From contig NZ_JAFFZN010000003.1 in the NCBI RefSeq assembly GCF_017676385.1, positions 62,001 to 126,000 of the forward strand: a stretch of DNA of 64,000 nt, given 5' to 3'. The notes beneath the pieces are model-generated. The model saw only the letters and a list, made by a program, of their open reading frames with translations, was not told the origin of the DNA and did not search any database. Of the stretch, positions 9,301-17,440 are shown piece by piece. The DNA is from Streptomyces spirodelae. Its GTDB lineage: Bacteria > Actinomycetota > Actinomycetes > Streptomycetales > Streptomycetaceae. Position 1 is the first letter of the stretch; every line of letters begins with the position of its first letter. Position numbers and translations under genes: made by a program.

Positions 9301-10421
9301 CGCCCGGCGGGCGCCAGGGAGCGCTGACCGGTCTCCTGGCCGGAACCCGCGCCCGCCCTGCCCGCAGCGCCGGGGGAAGCGCCCGTCCCACCGGCGCCGC
9401 CCGCTCCGCCCGTCCCGGCGTCGCTCGGGCCCGCACCGCCCTGTTCCTCGCCCGCCTGCGCCGCGCGGACCAGGCGCAGGCGTCCCTCGCCGTCCGGCAC
9501 GGTGGGCAGTGCCAGCCCGGGTGCCGGCGCTGTGGCGGGGGTGTGACCGCTCCCGGCCGCCGTTTCCGGGGCCGCGTGGGGCGTGGCGGCCTCCAGCCGG
9601 ATGGTCGTCTCACCGATCCGCAGCGTCGCGCCGGGGCGGAAGAGCACGGGCCGCCCGCCGACCGGGGTGCCGTCGAGGGTGGTGCCGTTGGTGGAGCCGA
9701 GATCGGTGACGGTGACCGTGCCCCCGTCGGTGACGGTGACCGCGCAGTGCAGCCGGGAGACGTCCGGGTCGTCCAACGGGACGTCGGCCTCGGCCGAGCG
9801 CCCCAGGTGGACCTTGCCGCCCTGGAGGAGGTGGATGCCGCCCGCGTCGGGCCCCCCGGTGACATGCAGCCTGGCCTTGGCCGAGCCGTATGCCGTCAGC
9901 GCCGTCACGGCCGCTCCGTGTGCAGGCAGCGCGGCCGGGGCGACCGGGGCGTACAGCGAGATGAGCGCGCCGTCCAGCAGCGGGGGCTCGCCGATGATCT
10001 GGCGGTGCGGATCGAGCCGCCGCGTTCCCGCGTAGACGACCACCGGCTCCTGCGGGGCTTCCTCCTGGCCTCCCGCCTCACGTCCTGGCCCGGACGAGCC
10101 CCGCCCGGACCCCGAGCCGGGTCCGGACACCGATCCGGGCCCGGACCCCGAGCCCGGCGCCGGGCCGGAGGCCGCTTCCGGCTCCGCGGGCGCTGTCGCC
10201 AGCGCGGCCGCCGCCGAGGCCGCCAGGGCGTTCGTCACAGCGGAGAGCACGGTGCCTGCGGGGGCTGTGACCAGCACGTTCGCCTGTCCGACCGGCTGGG
10301 GCGAGGGGGAGCGGGTGGGAGAGCGCGCTGCCGATCCCGCGCCGCCGGCCTCGCCCGCGCCCGCGTCCGCCGCGCCGCGGGCGCCGCGCGGCGCCAGAGC
10401 GACAGTCAGCCGGATCTGCAT
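6324..10421 (-). CDS. Large FHA-domain FtsK/SpoIIIE-type ATPase
   Basis: This 1365-residue protein begins at ATG 10421 (MQIRLTVALAPRG). The frame is open further upstream, but that stretch is intergenic-like and lies over the divergent promoter. Order of parts: an N-terminal module ending near 165, with a Gly/Ser-rich linker at about 85-110; an FHA phosphothreonine-binding domain (about 185-277, with GRS, SRLH and GSTNGT); a long Gly/Ala linker to about 550; a degenerate FtsK-like domain (about 560-680); and a second FtsK domain with Walker A GGPGSGKTELL near 950 and Walker B-like LVLLVDDFD near 1195. The layout recalls EccC-type secretion ATPases more than DNA-pumping FtsK, as no transmembrane helices are seen. 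It is divergent from two Ser/Thr kinases, possible sources of its FHA ligand. Confidence 0.85.
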   Translation of the reverse strand: MQIRLTVALAPRGARGAADAGAGEAGGAGSAARSPTRSPSPQPVGQANVLVTAPAGTVLSAVTNALAASAAAALATAPAEPEAASGPAPGSGSGPGSVSGPGSGSGRGSSGPGREAGGQEEAPQEPVVVYAGTRRLDPHRQIIGEPPLLDGALISLYAPVAPAALPAHGAAVTALTAYGSAKARLHVTGGPDAGGIHLLQGGKVHLGRSAEADVPLDDPDVSRLHCAVTVTDGGTVTVTDLGSTNGTTLDGTPVGGRPVLFRPGATLRIGETTIRLEAATPHAAPETAAGSGHTPATAPAPGLALPTVPDGEGRLRLVRAAQAGEEQGGAGPSDAGTGGAGGAGGTGASPGAAGRAGAGSGQETGQRSLAPAGRPGHPEDGSPAEHWGTGDGPGHHAHDYASASGPFPGSDVTHSAGLLPPTAGGESGEDADSEDAAHRRGRGLSAWARRFTGGRAEPAGGPAQGPHGRPQGPHGPTRFGAGTAEGYAAHPAEGFGSPAAPPAGFAAGEAAGAGPGAASPPEAASASPPYAPHGHGQRWPDPAAVLLSALGPGPRLWERDPGHPDALTVRLGVAHRSGGHGDPVTVDLRRAGSLGLAGPRSRLTGLARAVLAQLAALHGPSALEVVLLSADKARGSRARHQEWSWLGWLPHLRPAHGQDCSLLTAYDPEQATARTAELVRRLEAQGTAPRRGGPPGPAVVVVVDGDPGSADLRASVARLARDGAAAGIHLLALAETSPASPSSPVAATLEAANAACAAFPECGTVALLSGDVATAVRVLHPAQHPRQAAGDPAGSSTSGVQSGPMAASGVASGPAAASGVASGPVATVDAVSAAWAERFARALAPLREPEGAGADTSAAPTVTLPEQCRLLEELGLARATPAALLARWSERATAGSGRVPLVFGAGPHGPLEADLGDLSELAARMAPAAAEGDADEPGRALPGHTFVSGGPGSGKTELLRSLAASLAAGERPDRLALVLVDGAGAGAGEGLRVCAELPHVTARLTADDPVRMRQFAQALSAELKRRAELIGDESSYEEYVRLAARPGGRVVAPRPAPERAPVREQAPSERTGEGVQLPAPAPAPDERAAVAAQPSGRRGGGPAENRSAGESGSGGGLHTLPSQSAPRTGGLAGGRSGGEPPATGAAAEPDRTQRTLRLRRTEEPAGSGGREGDVGESGAVSAASLGSAGVPPRLVLLVDDFDTLVDPALGNPGRPAAGSVVRALEAVARTGTRLGVHVIAATGRADRTVRTELARTAALHVELTGGERGADGTPRGRGTLTLRQRRGPEGAVVGGVPVAFQAGRVTGRIPRTATLRPTVVPLDWARAGDPPARRQVRELGNGPTDLALLASAMERAAQQVRPASS

Positions 10422-10761
10422 CTGCGCCTCCAGGTCCCGTCCGCTCCGTGTGCCGGGCGGGCTGGCCACCCACCGCGCTCGCGCGCCGACACATCGTCCG
10501 TACCACTGCATGCATACTCGCACCCGCGACCGACAACGGGGCCCGTCCTGGCCATCCGCACGATCTTGCCGCGCGAATGATCTTGTCCGGGCAGCGGCGC
10601 CACCGCAACCATCGCCACCCGGTGTGCGTCTTCCCGGGGAACCCGTCAGCCGCGCCGCTGGAGGCGGGCGTGCCCAGGAGCACCCTCGCGGGACCGGCAA
10701 CCCCTTGCGCGGCGGCACTATTGTGGGCGGGATTGCAGTACGAGACCAGGGAGCGCATGAC
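10422..10761. other. Divergent promoter region between the FHA-FtsK and kinase genes
   Basis: These 340 bp hold no gene I can support. They separate two divergently transcribed genes and must contain both promoters. An 8-bp palindrome TGCATGCA at about 10508 and a TATTGT box at about 10719-10724, 38 bp before the kinase start, are the only suggestive elements. Confidence 0.5.
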
Positions 10762-12507
10762 GTGCGGCCGGTAGGCAGCAAGTATCTGCTCGAGGAGCCG
10801 CTGGGACGCGGCGCCACGGGCACCGTCTGGCGTGCCCGCCAGCGTGAGACCGCGGGCTCCGAGGCGGCGGTGGCCGGGCAGCCCGGCGAGACCGTCGCGA
10901 TCAAGGTCCTCAAGGAGGAGCTGGCGAACGACCCCGACGTGGTGATGCGCTTCCTGCGGGAGCGCTCCGTGCTGCTGCGGCTGACGCACCACAACATCGT
11001 CAGAACGCGCGACCTCGTGGTCGAAGGCGATCTGCTGGCCCTTGTGATGGATCTCGTCGAGGGCCCGGACCTGCATCGCTATCTGCGCGAGAACGGCCCG
11101 TTCTCGCCCATCGCGGCGTGTCTGGTCACCGCACAGGTGGCCGACGCGCTGGCGGCCAGCCACGCCGACGGTGTGGTGCACCGGGACCTGAAGCCGGCGA
11201 ACGTGCTGCTGACCGAGGACGAGAACGGCATGCGGCCGATGCTCACCGACTTCGGTATCGCGCGCCTCGCCGACTCGCCGGGGCTGACCCGTACCCAGGA
11301 GTTCGTCGGTACCCCGGCCTATGTCGCACCCGAGTCGGCCGAGGGACGCCCGCAGACCTCGGCTGTGGACATCTACGGGGCGGGCATTCTGCTGTACGAG
11401 CTGGTCAGCGGCTATCCGCCGTTCAGCGGTGACAGCGCGCTCGCCGTACTGCACCAGCACCTTGCGCAGGAGCCCGAGCGCCCGGCCGGTGTTCCCGACC
11501 CGCTGTGGACGGTCATCGAGCACTGTCTGCGCAAGAACCCCGACGAGCGCCCCAGCGCCGTCAACCTCGCGCGCGGGCTGCGTACGGTCGCCGACGGCAT
11601 CGGCGCGCAGGCCACACCGCAGGCCGCCGGTGCGGCGCTCGGGGTGGCCGCGCTGCTGGCGCCGGACCCGGCGCCGGCCCCCGTCCCGAGCTCCGGCGCA
11701 CCCGGCGGCACGGCCCCGGGCGCGAGCGCGGGTGACTCGGACCCGACGCAGGTGCTGCCGCACAGCGGTGCGGCGGGCGCGGGCGGCCAGTACGACCCGT
11801 CGGCCGAGACAAACGTTCTTCCGCAGACCGGCGGCCCCCAGGGCGGTTACGGCGGCCAGGGAGGCCAGGGCGGCAACGCCGACCCCACCCAGGTGATGCC
11901 GCCCGTCCCCGGTGGCCCTCCGGACGGCGGCCAGGGCGGCCCTCCGCAGCAGGACGGGCCCCACCCGTGGCAGAGCCAGCTGCGCGCGGCCCGGGACCGC
12001 AACGAGCAGACCCAGTTCCAGCCGCTGGACCCCAGCATGGACCCGCTGCGCCGGCGCCCTCAGCGGCGCGCGGCCCCACCGCCGCCGCAGCAGTCCCCGC
12101 AGGGTCAGCCCTACGGTCAGCAGCAGTACGGTCAACAGCAGTACGGGGAGCAGTACGGCCAGCAGCAGCGGCCCGCGCAGCCGCCGCCGCAGCGCTACGA
12201 GCCGCAGCCGCCCCGGGGCCGGGAGCCGAGGCCGCAGCGGGAGCCCAGGCAGCGGGAGCCCAGACAGCAGCGTGAGCCCAGGCCGCGCCGTGAGCCGAGG
12301 CAGCGCAGCGCCAACCCGATGCGCATCCCGGGGCTGGGCTGTCTCAAGGGCTGCCTGTTCATGGTCGTCATCCTCGTGGTGGCGGGCGTGCTGGTGTGGA
12401 ACCTCACGGACGCGCCGCAGTGGTGGGCCGAGGGCAAGAGCTTCTGGCAGTCGACGAAGGACGTCTTCAACGAGATAGGGGATTTCTTCGGCCAGTTCAA
12501 CAACTGA
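10762..12507 (+). CDS. pkaA: Membrane-anchored Ser/Thr protein kinase, PkaA type
   Basis: This 581-residue Hanks-type kinase starts at GTG 10762, preceded by AGGGAG; the start gives VRPVGSKYLLEEPLGRG, the normal lead-in to the Gly-rich loop. Key residues seen: the loop GRGATGTV (about 15-22), Lys in VAIKVLK, catalytic HRDLKPAN, Mg-binding DFGIAR and APE in the activation segment. After the kinase domain (to about 275) comes a Gly/Gln-rich region with NVLPQTGG-like repeats, Gln-Tyr repeats (YGQQQ) and Arg-Glu-Pro repeats. A single helix (CLFMVVILVVAGVLVWNL) near residue 540 follows, then a 30-residue acidic tail. I recall an adjacent pkaA/pkaB kinase pair in S. coelicolor; the symbol is by that analogy. 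Confidence 0.88.
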   Translation: MRPVGSKYLLEEPLGRGATGTVWRARQRETAGSEAAVAGQPGETVAIKVLKEELANDPDVVMRFLRERSVLLRLTHHNIVRTRDLVVEGDLLALVMDLVEGPDLHRYLRENGPFSPIAACLVTAQVADALAASHADGVVHRDLKPANVLLTEDENGMRPMLTDFGIARLADSPGLTRTQEFVGTPAYVAPESAEGRPQTSAVDIYGAGILLYELVSGYPPFSGDSALAVLHQHLAQEPERPAGVPDPLWTVIEHCLRKNPDERPSAVNLARGLRTVADGIGAQATPQAAGAALGVAALLAPDPAPAPVPSSGAPGGTAPGASAGDSDPTQVLPHSGAAGAGGQYDPSAETNVLPQTGGPQGGYGGQGGQGGNADPTQVMPPVPGGPPDGGQGGPPQQDGPHPWQSQLRAARDRNEQTQFQPLDPSMDPLRRRPQRRAAPPPPQQSPQGQPYGQQQYGQQQYGEQYGQQQRPAQPPPQRYEPQPPRGREPRPQREPRQREPRQQREPRPRREPRQRSANPMRIPGLGCLKGCLFMVVILVVAGVLVWNLTDAPQWWAEGKSFWQSTKDVFNEIGDFFGQFNN

Positions 12508-12698
12508 CGGGCCGACGGTGACCGATGACGGGCCATCGGTGGCCTGGGTGACGGGCCGTCGGTCACCGGTCGCCGCGCGCCGAGTCACCTGCCACTACGG
12601 TGATTTGTCGACTTGTGAGAGGGGATTTCCCCCACAGAAGTGACAGTTACCGGCATCCGGGGCTCCCAAGCCGGGTCCCGCCGCGTAGTTTTGTCGCC

Positions 12699-13976
12699 AT
12701 GGCACGGAAGATCGGCAGTCGCTACACGGCACACCGGATCCTCGGGCGAGGCAGTGCCGGAACGGTGTGGCTCGGTGACGGACCCGAGGGTCCCGTCGCC
12801 ATCAAGCTGCTGCGTGAGGACCTGGCCTCCGATCAGGATCTGGTCGAGCGGTTCGTGCAGGAGCGCAGCGCCCTGCTCTGCCTCGACCACCCGCGCGTCG
12901 TCGGCGTCCGGGACCTGGTGGTGGACGGCAACGAGCTGGCCCTCGTGATGGACCTGGTGCGCGGCACCGATCTGCGCACCCGGCTGGAGCGGGACCGCCG
13001 CCTGGCGCCCGCGGCGGCTGTCGCCATCGCCGCCGACGTCGCCGACGCACTGGCCGCCGCGCACGCCGCCGGACTGGTGCACCGCGATGTGAAGCCGGAG
13101 AACGTCCTGCTCGACGCCCTCTCGATGGAGGGCCCCGGCGGGGCGCCGCCCGCGCTGCTGACCGACTTCGGGGTGGCCAAGCTCATCGACTCGCCCAGCC
13201 GCACCCGCGCCACCTCGATCATCGGCACCCCGGACTATCTGGCGCCCGAGATCGTCGAAGGGCTGCCGCCGCGCGCAGCCGTCGACATCTACGCGCTGGC
13301 CACCGTGGTCTACGAGCTGCTGGCGGGTTTCACCCCGTTCGGCGGCGGCCACCCCGGCGCGGTGCTGCGCCGGCACGTGACCGAGACGGTGGCGCCGCTG
13401 CCGGGCATCCCTGACGAGCTGTGGCAGCTCATCCACCAGTGCCTCGCCAAGGCGCCCGCCTCCAGGCTGCGCGCCGCGGAGCTGGCGGCCCGGCTGCGCG
13501 AGCTGCTGCCCGCGCTGGAGGGACTGCCGTCGCTCGACATCGACGAGCAGGGCGAGGAGGGCTACGCCGAGTACGAGCACCCGGACGCGGGCAGCCCGGA
13601 CGGCGGCGAGGGCACGGAGGCCGAGCACTCCCTCTCCGGCACCGGTGCGGTACCGGCCGCGGGCGGCGCCGTGCCGCTCGTCCACTCGCGGGTCGGCCCG
13701 GACGCCAACCGGGACACCCATACGAGCATGCGGGTGCCAGGGGAGGACGAGCTCGCGGGGGGAGCGCACGGCACGGCACGCGCGCCGCGTCCGGTGGGTG
13801 AGGCGCGGGCCGGGTCCGCACGGCACCGGACAGCCGTTCGCCGTCGACGGCTGAAAATAGGCGTCGCGGCCGCACTGGTGGCAGCGGCGCTCGCGGTGGG
13901 CGGCTGGCTGGCCACCGCGGACGAGGACACCGGTTCGTTGCCCGCGCCCGCTCATGGGTACTCGGTCGACGACTGA
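12699..13976 (+). CDS. pkaB: Membrane-anchored Ser/Thr protein kinase, PkaB type
   Basis: This 425-residue kinase starts at ATG 12699 (MARKIGSRYTAHRILGRG). Visible catalytic features are GRGSAGTV (16-23), Lys in VAIKLL, HRDVKPEN near 128, DFGVAK near 157 and APE. The kinase domain ends near 275 and an acidic Gly/Glu linker follows. A hydrophobic helix (VAAALVAAALAVGGWLA, near 390-406) leaves only a short outer tail, so there is no sizeable sensor domain. No good ribosome site precedes the ATG, so a short-leader or leaderless transcript is possible. It lies 191 bp after the first kinase, in the same direction. Confidence 0.88.
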   Translation: MARKIGSRYTAHRILGRGSAGTVWLGDGPEGPVAIKLLREDLASDQDLVERFVQERSALLCLDHPRVVGVRDLVVDGNELALVMDLVRGTDLRTRLERDRRLAPAAAVAIAADVADALAAAHAAGLVHRDVKPENVLLDALSMEGPGGAPPALLTDFGVAKLIDSPSRTRATSIIGTPDYLAPEIVEGLPPRAAVDIYALATVVYELLAGFTPFGGGHPGAVLRRHVTETVAPLPGIPDELWQLIHQCLAKAPASRLRAAELAARLRELLPALEGLPSLDIDEQGEEGYAEYEHPDAGSPDGGEGTEAEHSLSGTGAVPAAGGAVPLVHSRVGPDANRDTHTSMRVPGEDELAGGAHGTARAPRPVGEARAGSARHRTAVRRRRLKIGVAAALVAAALAVGGWLATADEDTGSLPAPAHGYSVDD

Positions 13977-14022
13977 CCGCCGTGGCCGTCGGCGGCGGGC
14001 GCGTGCCAGGCCCGCCCGCCGG

Positions 14023-14061
14023 GAGCCGACCGCGTGAGCCGATCGCGTGAGCCGACCGAAC
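14023..14061. repeat. 13-bp tandem repeat, three units
   Basis: Units GAGCCGACCGCGT, GAGCCGATCGCGT and GAGCCGACCGAAC follow each other in the spacer after the second kinase gene, ending 13 bp before the next start codon. They are probably slippage DNA. Confidence 0.6.
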
Positions 14062-14074
14062 GGGAGCACACCGT

Positions 14075-15187
14075 ATGACGGCGATCCCGGACCTCGTCCG
14101 CCCCACCAGCCCCACCCTGCCCACCGCGCGCGGCCCGCTCTCGGCGGCCGTGCTCACCGCGCTGACCGCCGGGAACTCCGAGGCGACCGCCGCGCTCGTC
14201 CGTGAGGCCGGGACGGAGGCCGCAGGCGCCGATCCGTACGGCGAGGACCTGCAACTGGCTCTCTACGCCCTCTACGAGCTGCACTACCGGGGTTTCGCCG
14301 GGGTGCCGGAGCGCTGCGAATGGGACCCCGACCTGCTGCGGCTGCGTGGCGTGCTCGAGGACCGCTTCCTTTCGGCGCTGCGCAGTCACGTCCCGGCGGA
14401 CCGCACGGTGCGCGACGCCATCGGGGGGCTCCTGGCCGAACCCGTCGCGCAGCGCGGCGCCGACCAGCCGCAGAGCGTGACCGCACACCTCCAGTACCGG
14501 GGGGAACTGTGGCAGTTCCGCGAGTACGCGGCCCTGCGCTCGCTCTATCACCTGAAAGAGGCCGACCCGCACGCCTGGGCGATCCCGCGGCTCACGGGGC
14601 GGGCCAAGGCCGCGATGGCCGCCGTCGAGTACGACGAGTTCGGCGCCGGGCGGGCCGAGGACGTACACGCCCGGCTCTTCGCCGAGCTGATGCGCGACCT
14701 GGACCTGGAGACCACCTACGGGCACTACCTGGACGCGGCGCCGGGACCCGCGCTCCCGCCCGTCAACCTGATGTCGCTCTTCGGGCTGCACCGGTCGCTG
14801 CGCGGCGCCCTGGTCGGCCACTTCGCCTGTGTGGAGATCACCTCCTCGCCCGGCTCCCGCCGGCTGGCCGCAGCACTGCGCCGCCTGGGTGCCGGGCCCG
14901 CAGCGCAGCGCTTCTACGACGAGCACGTGGAGGCCGACGCCGTGCACGAGCAGGTGGTGCGCCACGAGGTGATCGGCGGACTTCTGGAGGACGAGCCCGC
15001 GCTGGAGTCCGACGTGGCCTTCGGCGCGGACGCCACGGTCTTCCTGGAGGACCGGCTGGGCGCGGCACTGCTGGAGTGCTGGCGGGTCGGTGCGTCGGCG
15101 CTGCGGGAGCCTCTCCAGCCGCCCGTGCCACCCGAGCCTTCCGGCGCCTGGTCCCAGCCCCCGGATGCGGACCCGGACGGCGCGTAG
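14075..15187 (+). CDS. Iron-containing redox enzyme family protein (heme-oxygenase-like diiron fold)
   Basis: This 370-residue, mostly helical protein resembles the iron-containing redox enzyme family, in which a heme-oxygenase-like bundle holds two irons. Candidate ligand segments are the Glu/His of LYALYELHYRG, the EYDEFGAG segment followed by VHARLF, GHFACVEITSSPGS and the late pair in YDEHVEADAVHEQV. The N-terminal 50 residues and the Pro-rich C-terminus look unconserved. A 2-oxoglutarate/Fe dioxygenase gene follows 77 bp downstream in the same direction, suggesting two iron-dependent oxidations in one pathway. The substrate is unknown. Family members elsewhere act in natural-product chemistry, but no other biosynthetic genes are adjacent. 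Confidence 0.75.
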   Translation: MTAIPDLVRPTSPTLPTARGPLSAAVLTALTAGNSEATAALVREAGTEAAGADPYGEDLQLALYALYELHYRGFAGVPERCEWDPDLLRLRGVLEDRFLSALRSHVPADRTVRDAIGGLLAEPVAQRGADQPQSVTAHLQYRGELWQFREYAALRSLYHLKEADPHAWAIPRLTGRAKAAMAAVEYDEFGAGRAEDVHARLFAELMRDLDLETTYGHYLDAAPGPALPPVNLMSLFGLHRSLRGALVGHFACVEITSSPGSRRLAAALRRLGAGPAAQRFYDEHVEADAVHEQVVRHEVIGGLLEDEPALESDVAFGADATVFLEDRLGAALLECWRVGASALREPLQPPVPPEPSGAWSQPPDADPDGA

Positions 15188-15264
15188 GAGCCTGGGGAGG
15201 GACGCCTGGGGAGGGCGCGCGGAGAGGCTGAGCGAGCCGACGAGCGGTAGGGAGGAATTGCCGC

Positions 15265-16038
15265 ATGGAGGACATGGCGGGCGGCTCGACGCTGCGGAGC
15301 GCGGGTGAGATCGCCGAGGCCCGGCAGGCGCTGCTCTCCCGGCACGCCCATCTGATGGATCCTGACGCCGTCTCCCGGTGCGTCGGCGTGGAGCCGGCCG
15401 ACTGGCGCCGGTTCGCCATCCACTGGGAGGACCTGGCCCCTGACTACTACGCGGCACGCGAGGGCACTTACCGACTGCGCCGGTACGGGCACTTCTCGCT
15501 GGACCGCACCGGGGCGCTGCGCCCCATGCCGCACCTGGCCTTCGCGCAGCCCGAGGACACCAATCCGCTCTACGTCGGCGAGGAACGCCACTTCGAGCCG
15601 CTGACCGACGTCTTCGTCGCCGACCCGCTGTTCAAGTCGCTGATGCGGATGCTGGGCGGGATCGCGAGCTGTCTGCAGGACGCCGACAGCTGGAGTGTGA
15701 AGGTCCATCCGTTCCGGGTCGTCGCCTCGGCCGACGGTGTCGGGCTGCCCACCCCCGAGGGCCGGCACCGCGACGGAGTCACCCTGGTGACCTCCCTGAT
15801 GATCGGCCGGGAGAACGCCGTCGGCGGGCAGAGCACCGTCTACCTGCCCGACGGCACCCGTGTGCTGACCGCCACCCTGCACGAGCCGGGCGCCCTGCTG
15901 CTCGGCGACGACCGCGCCACCCTGCACGAGGTGGCCCCCATCAGCCCGGCCGACGCCACCAGGCCGGCCCGCCGCGATGTCCTGGTGACCACGCTGACCG
16001 CACGGCACAGCGCGGAGCGTGACGCCCAACTGGGCTAG
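15265..16038 (+). CDS. 2-oxoglutarate/Fe(II) dioxygenase family protein
   Basis: This 257-residue protein has the pattern of the 2OG-Fe dioxygenase family that contains bacterial amino-acid hydroxylases such as isoleucine dioxygenase. The HxD iron ligands are in GRHRDGVTLV (about residues 170-179), followed by a distal His in ATLHEVAPI and an Arg-containing segment near ATRPARRD, which could bind 2-oxoglutarate. The ATG at 15265 has a strong ribosome site (GGGAGGAATT). It follows the diiron-type gene and ends just before prfB. The amino-acid substrate is inferred from the family only. Confidence 0.8.
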   Translation: MEDMAGGSTLRSAGEIAEARQALLSRHAHLMDPDAVSRCVGVEPADWRRFAIHWEDLAPDYYAAREGTYRLRRYGHFSLDRTGALRPMPHLAFAQPEDTNPLYVGEERHFEPLTDVFVADPLFKSLMRMLGGIASCLQDADSWSVKVHPFRVVASADGVGLPTPEGRHRDGVTLVTSLMIGRENAVGGQSTVYLPDGTRVLTATLHEPGALLLGDDRATLHEVAPISPADATRPARRDVLVTTLTARHSAERDAQLG

Positions 16039-16074
16039 GGCTGGGGGTGGCGGCTTGCGGTTAGGGTGGGGAGC

Positions 16075-17190
16075 GTGGCAGTCGTCGATGTATCCGAAGA
16101 GCTGAAGTCCCTCTCCTCCACCATGGAGTCGATCGAGGCCGTCCTTGACCTGGGCAAGCTGCGGTCAGACATCGCCGCGCTCGAGGAGCAGGCGGCGGCC
16201 CCGGATCTGTGGGACGACGTGGAGAACGCACAGAAGGTGACCAGCCGGCTCTCCTACCTCCAGGGGCAGCTGCGGAAGGTCGAGGAGCTGCGCGGGCGTA
16301 TCGACGACGTCGGGGTGCTCTTCGAGCTGGCCGAGAGCGAGGACGACGCGGACGCGCGCGCCGAGGCCGAGAACGAGCTGGCGGCCGTCCGCAAGACGGT
16401 GGACGAGCTGGAGGTCCGCACGCTGCTGTCCGGTGAGTACGACCCGCGTGAGGCGGTCGTCAGCGTCCGGGCCGAGGCCGGCGGTGTGGACGCCGCCGAC
16501 TTCGCCGAGCAGCTGATGCGGATGTATCTGCGCTGGGCCGAGCGCCGCGGCTACCCCACGGAGGTGTTCGACATCTCCTACGCGGAGGAGGCGGGCATCA
16601 AATCCGCGACCTTCACCGTGAAGGCGCCGTACGCCTACGGCACGCTCTCCGTCGAGCAGGGCACGCACCGGATGGTGCGCATCTCCCCGTTCGACAACCA
16701 GGGCCGCCGCCAGACCTCGTTCGCCGGGGTCGAGGTGCTGCCCGTCGTGGAGCAGGTCGACCACATCGACATCCCGGAGAACGAACTGCGGATCGATGTC
16801 TTCCGCTCCTCCGGGCCCGGTGGCCAGTCGGTCAACACCACCGACTCGGCGGTCCGGATGACGCACCTGCCGACCGGCATCGTCGTCTCCTGTCAGAACG
16901 AGAAGTCGCAGATCCAGAACCGCGCCGCCGCGATGCGCGTCATGCAGGCGCGCCTGCTGGCCCACCGCCGCCAGGAGGAGCAGGCCAAGATGGACGCCCT
17001 CAAGGGCGACGGCGGCAACTCCTGGGGCAGCCAGATGCGTTCGTATGTGCTGCACCCCTACCAGATGGTCAAGGACCTGCGCACCGAGTACGAGGTGGGC
17101 AACCCGCAGGGCGTGCTCGACGGCGACATCGACAGCTTCCTGGAAGCCGGTATTCGCTGGCGCAAGCAGCAGGAGCAGATCGAGAGCTGA
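16075..17190 (+). CDS. prfB: Peptide chain release factor 2
   Basis: This 371-residue class I release factor ends translation at UGA and UAA. The SPFD anticodon-like motif ([12 protein letters not shown]) and the GGQ loop (SGPGGQSVN, near 250) are both intact. The GTG at 16075 gives [15 protein letters not shown], matching actinobacterial RF2. An in-frame GTG nine bases upstream is possible but less likely. The usual early UGA programmed frameshift of RF2 genes is absent: the first 60 codons are an uninterrupted frame. The first C-terminal residues after the core (RKQQEQIES) are normal. Confidence 0.96.
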   Translation: MAVVDVSEELKSLSSTMESIEAVLDLGKLRSDIAALEEQAAAPDLWDDVENAQKVTSRLSYLQGQLRKVEELRGRIDDVGVLFELAESEDDADARAEAENELAAVRKTVDELEVRTLLSGEYDPREAVVSVRAEAGGVDAADFAEQLMRMYLRWAERRGYPTEVFDISYAEEAGIKSATFTVKAPYAYGTLSVEQGTHRMVRISPFDNQGRRQTSFAGVEVLPVVEQVDHIDIPENELRIDVFRSSGPGGQSVNTTDSAVRMTHLPTGIVVSCQNEKSQIQNRAAAMRVMQARLLAHRRQEEQAKMDALKGDGGNSWGSQMRSYVLHPYQMVKDLRTEYEVGNPQGVLDGDIDSFLEAGIRWRKQQEQIES

Positions 17191-17440
17191 CGCTGCATCA
17201 GCTCCATCGGGCCGTGTTCAACGGGTCCTCGCTTGACGGGCGTGTGAGAGCTGGGGAAAGCTGTTCGCTCGGCATGCCTGTGTCAGGGGCGCACGGACGG
17301 GGTGGAGAGAGTGCCCCGGTGAGCAAACGGCGGCAGTCCGGGGTGGGGGCAGACATCGCCTCGACGGGAAGCCCGGTGCGGATCGCGCTCCATACGCAGC
17401 TGCCCCATCCACGAGTACAGCTACTGGGGGTAGTTGGAAC

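Noticed and set aside
10252..10761. Upstream extension of the first kinase frame
   Set aside because: The added 170 residues have no conserved content and overlap the FHA-FtsK start. The GTG at 10762 has a ribosome site and gives the normal kinase N-terminus.
16066..16077. Alternative GTG start of prfB and a possible RF2 programmed frameshift
   Set aside because: The start at 16075 matches known RF2 N-termini. No early in-frame UGA or shift site is present.
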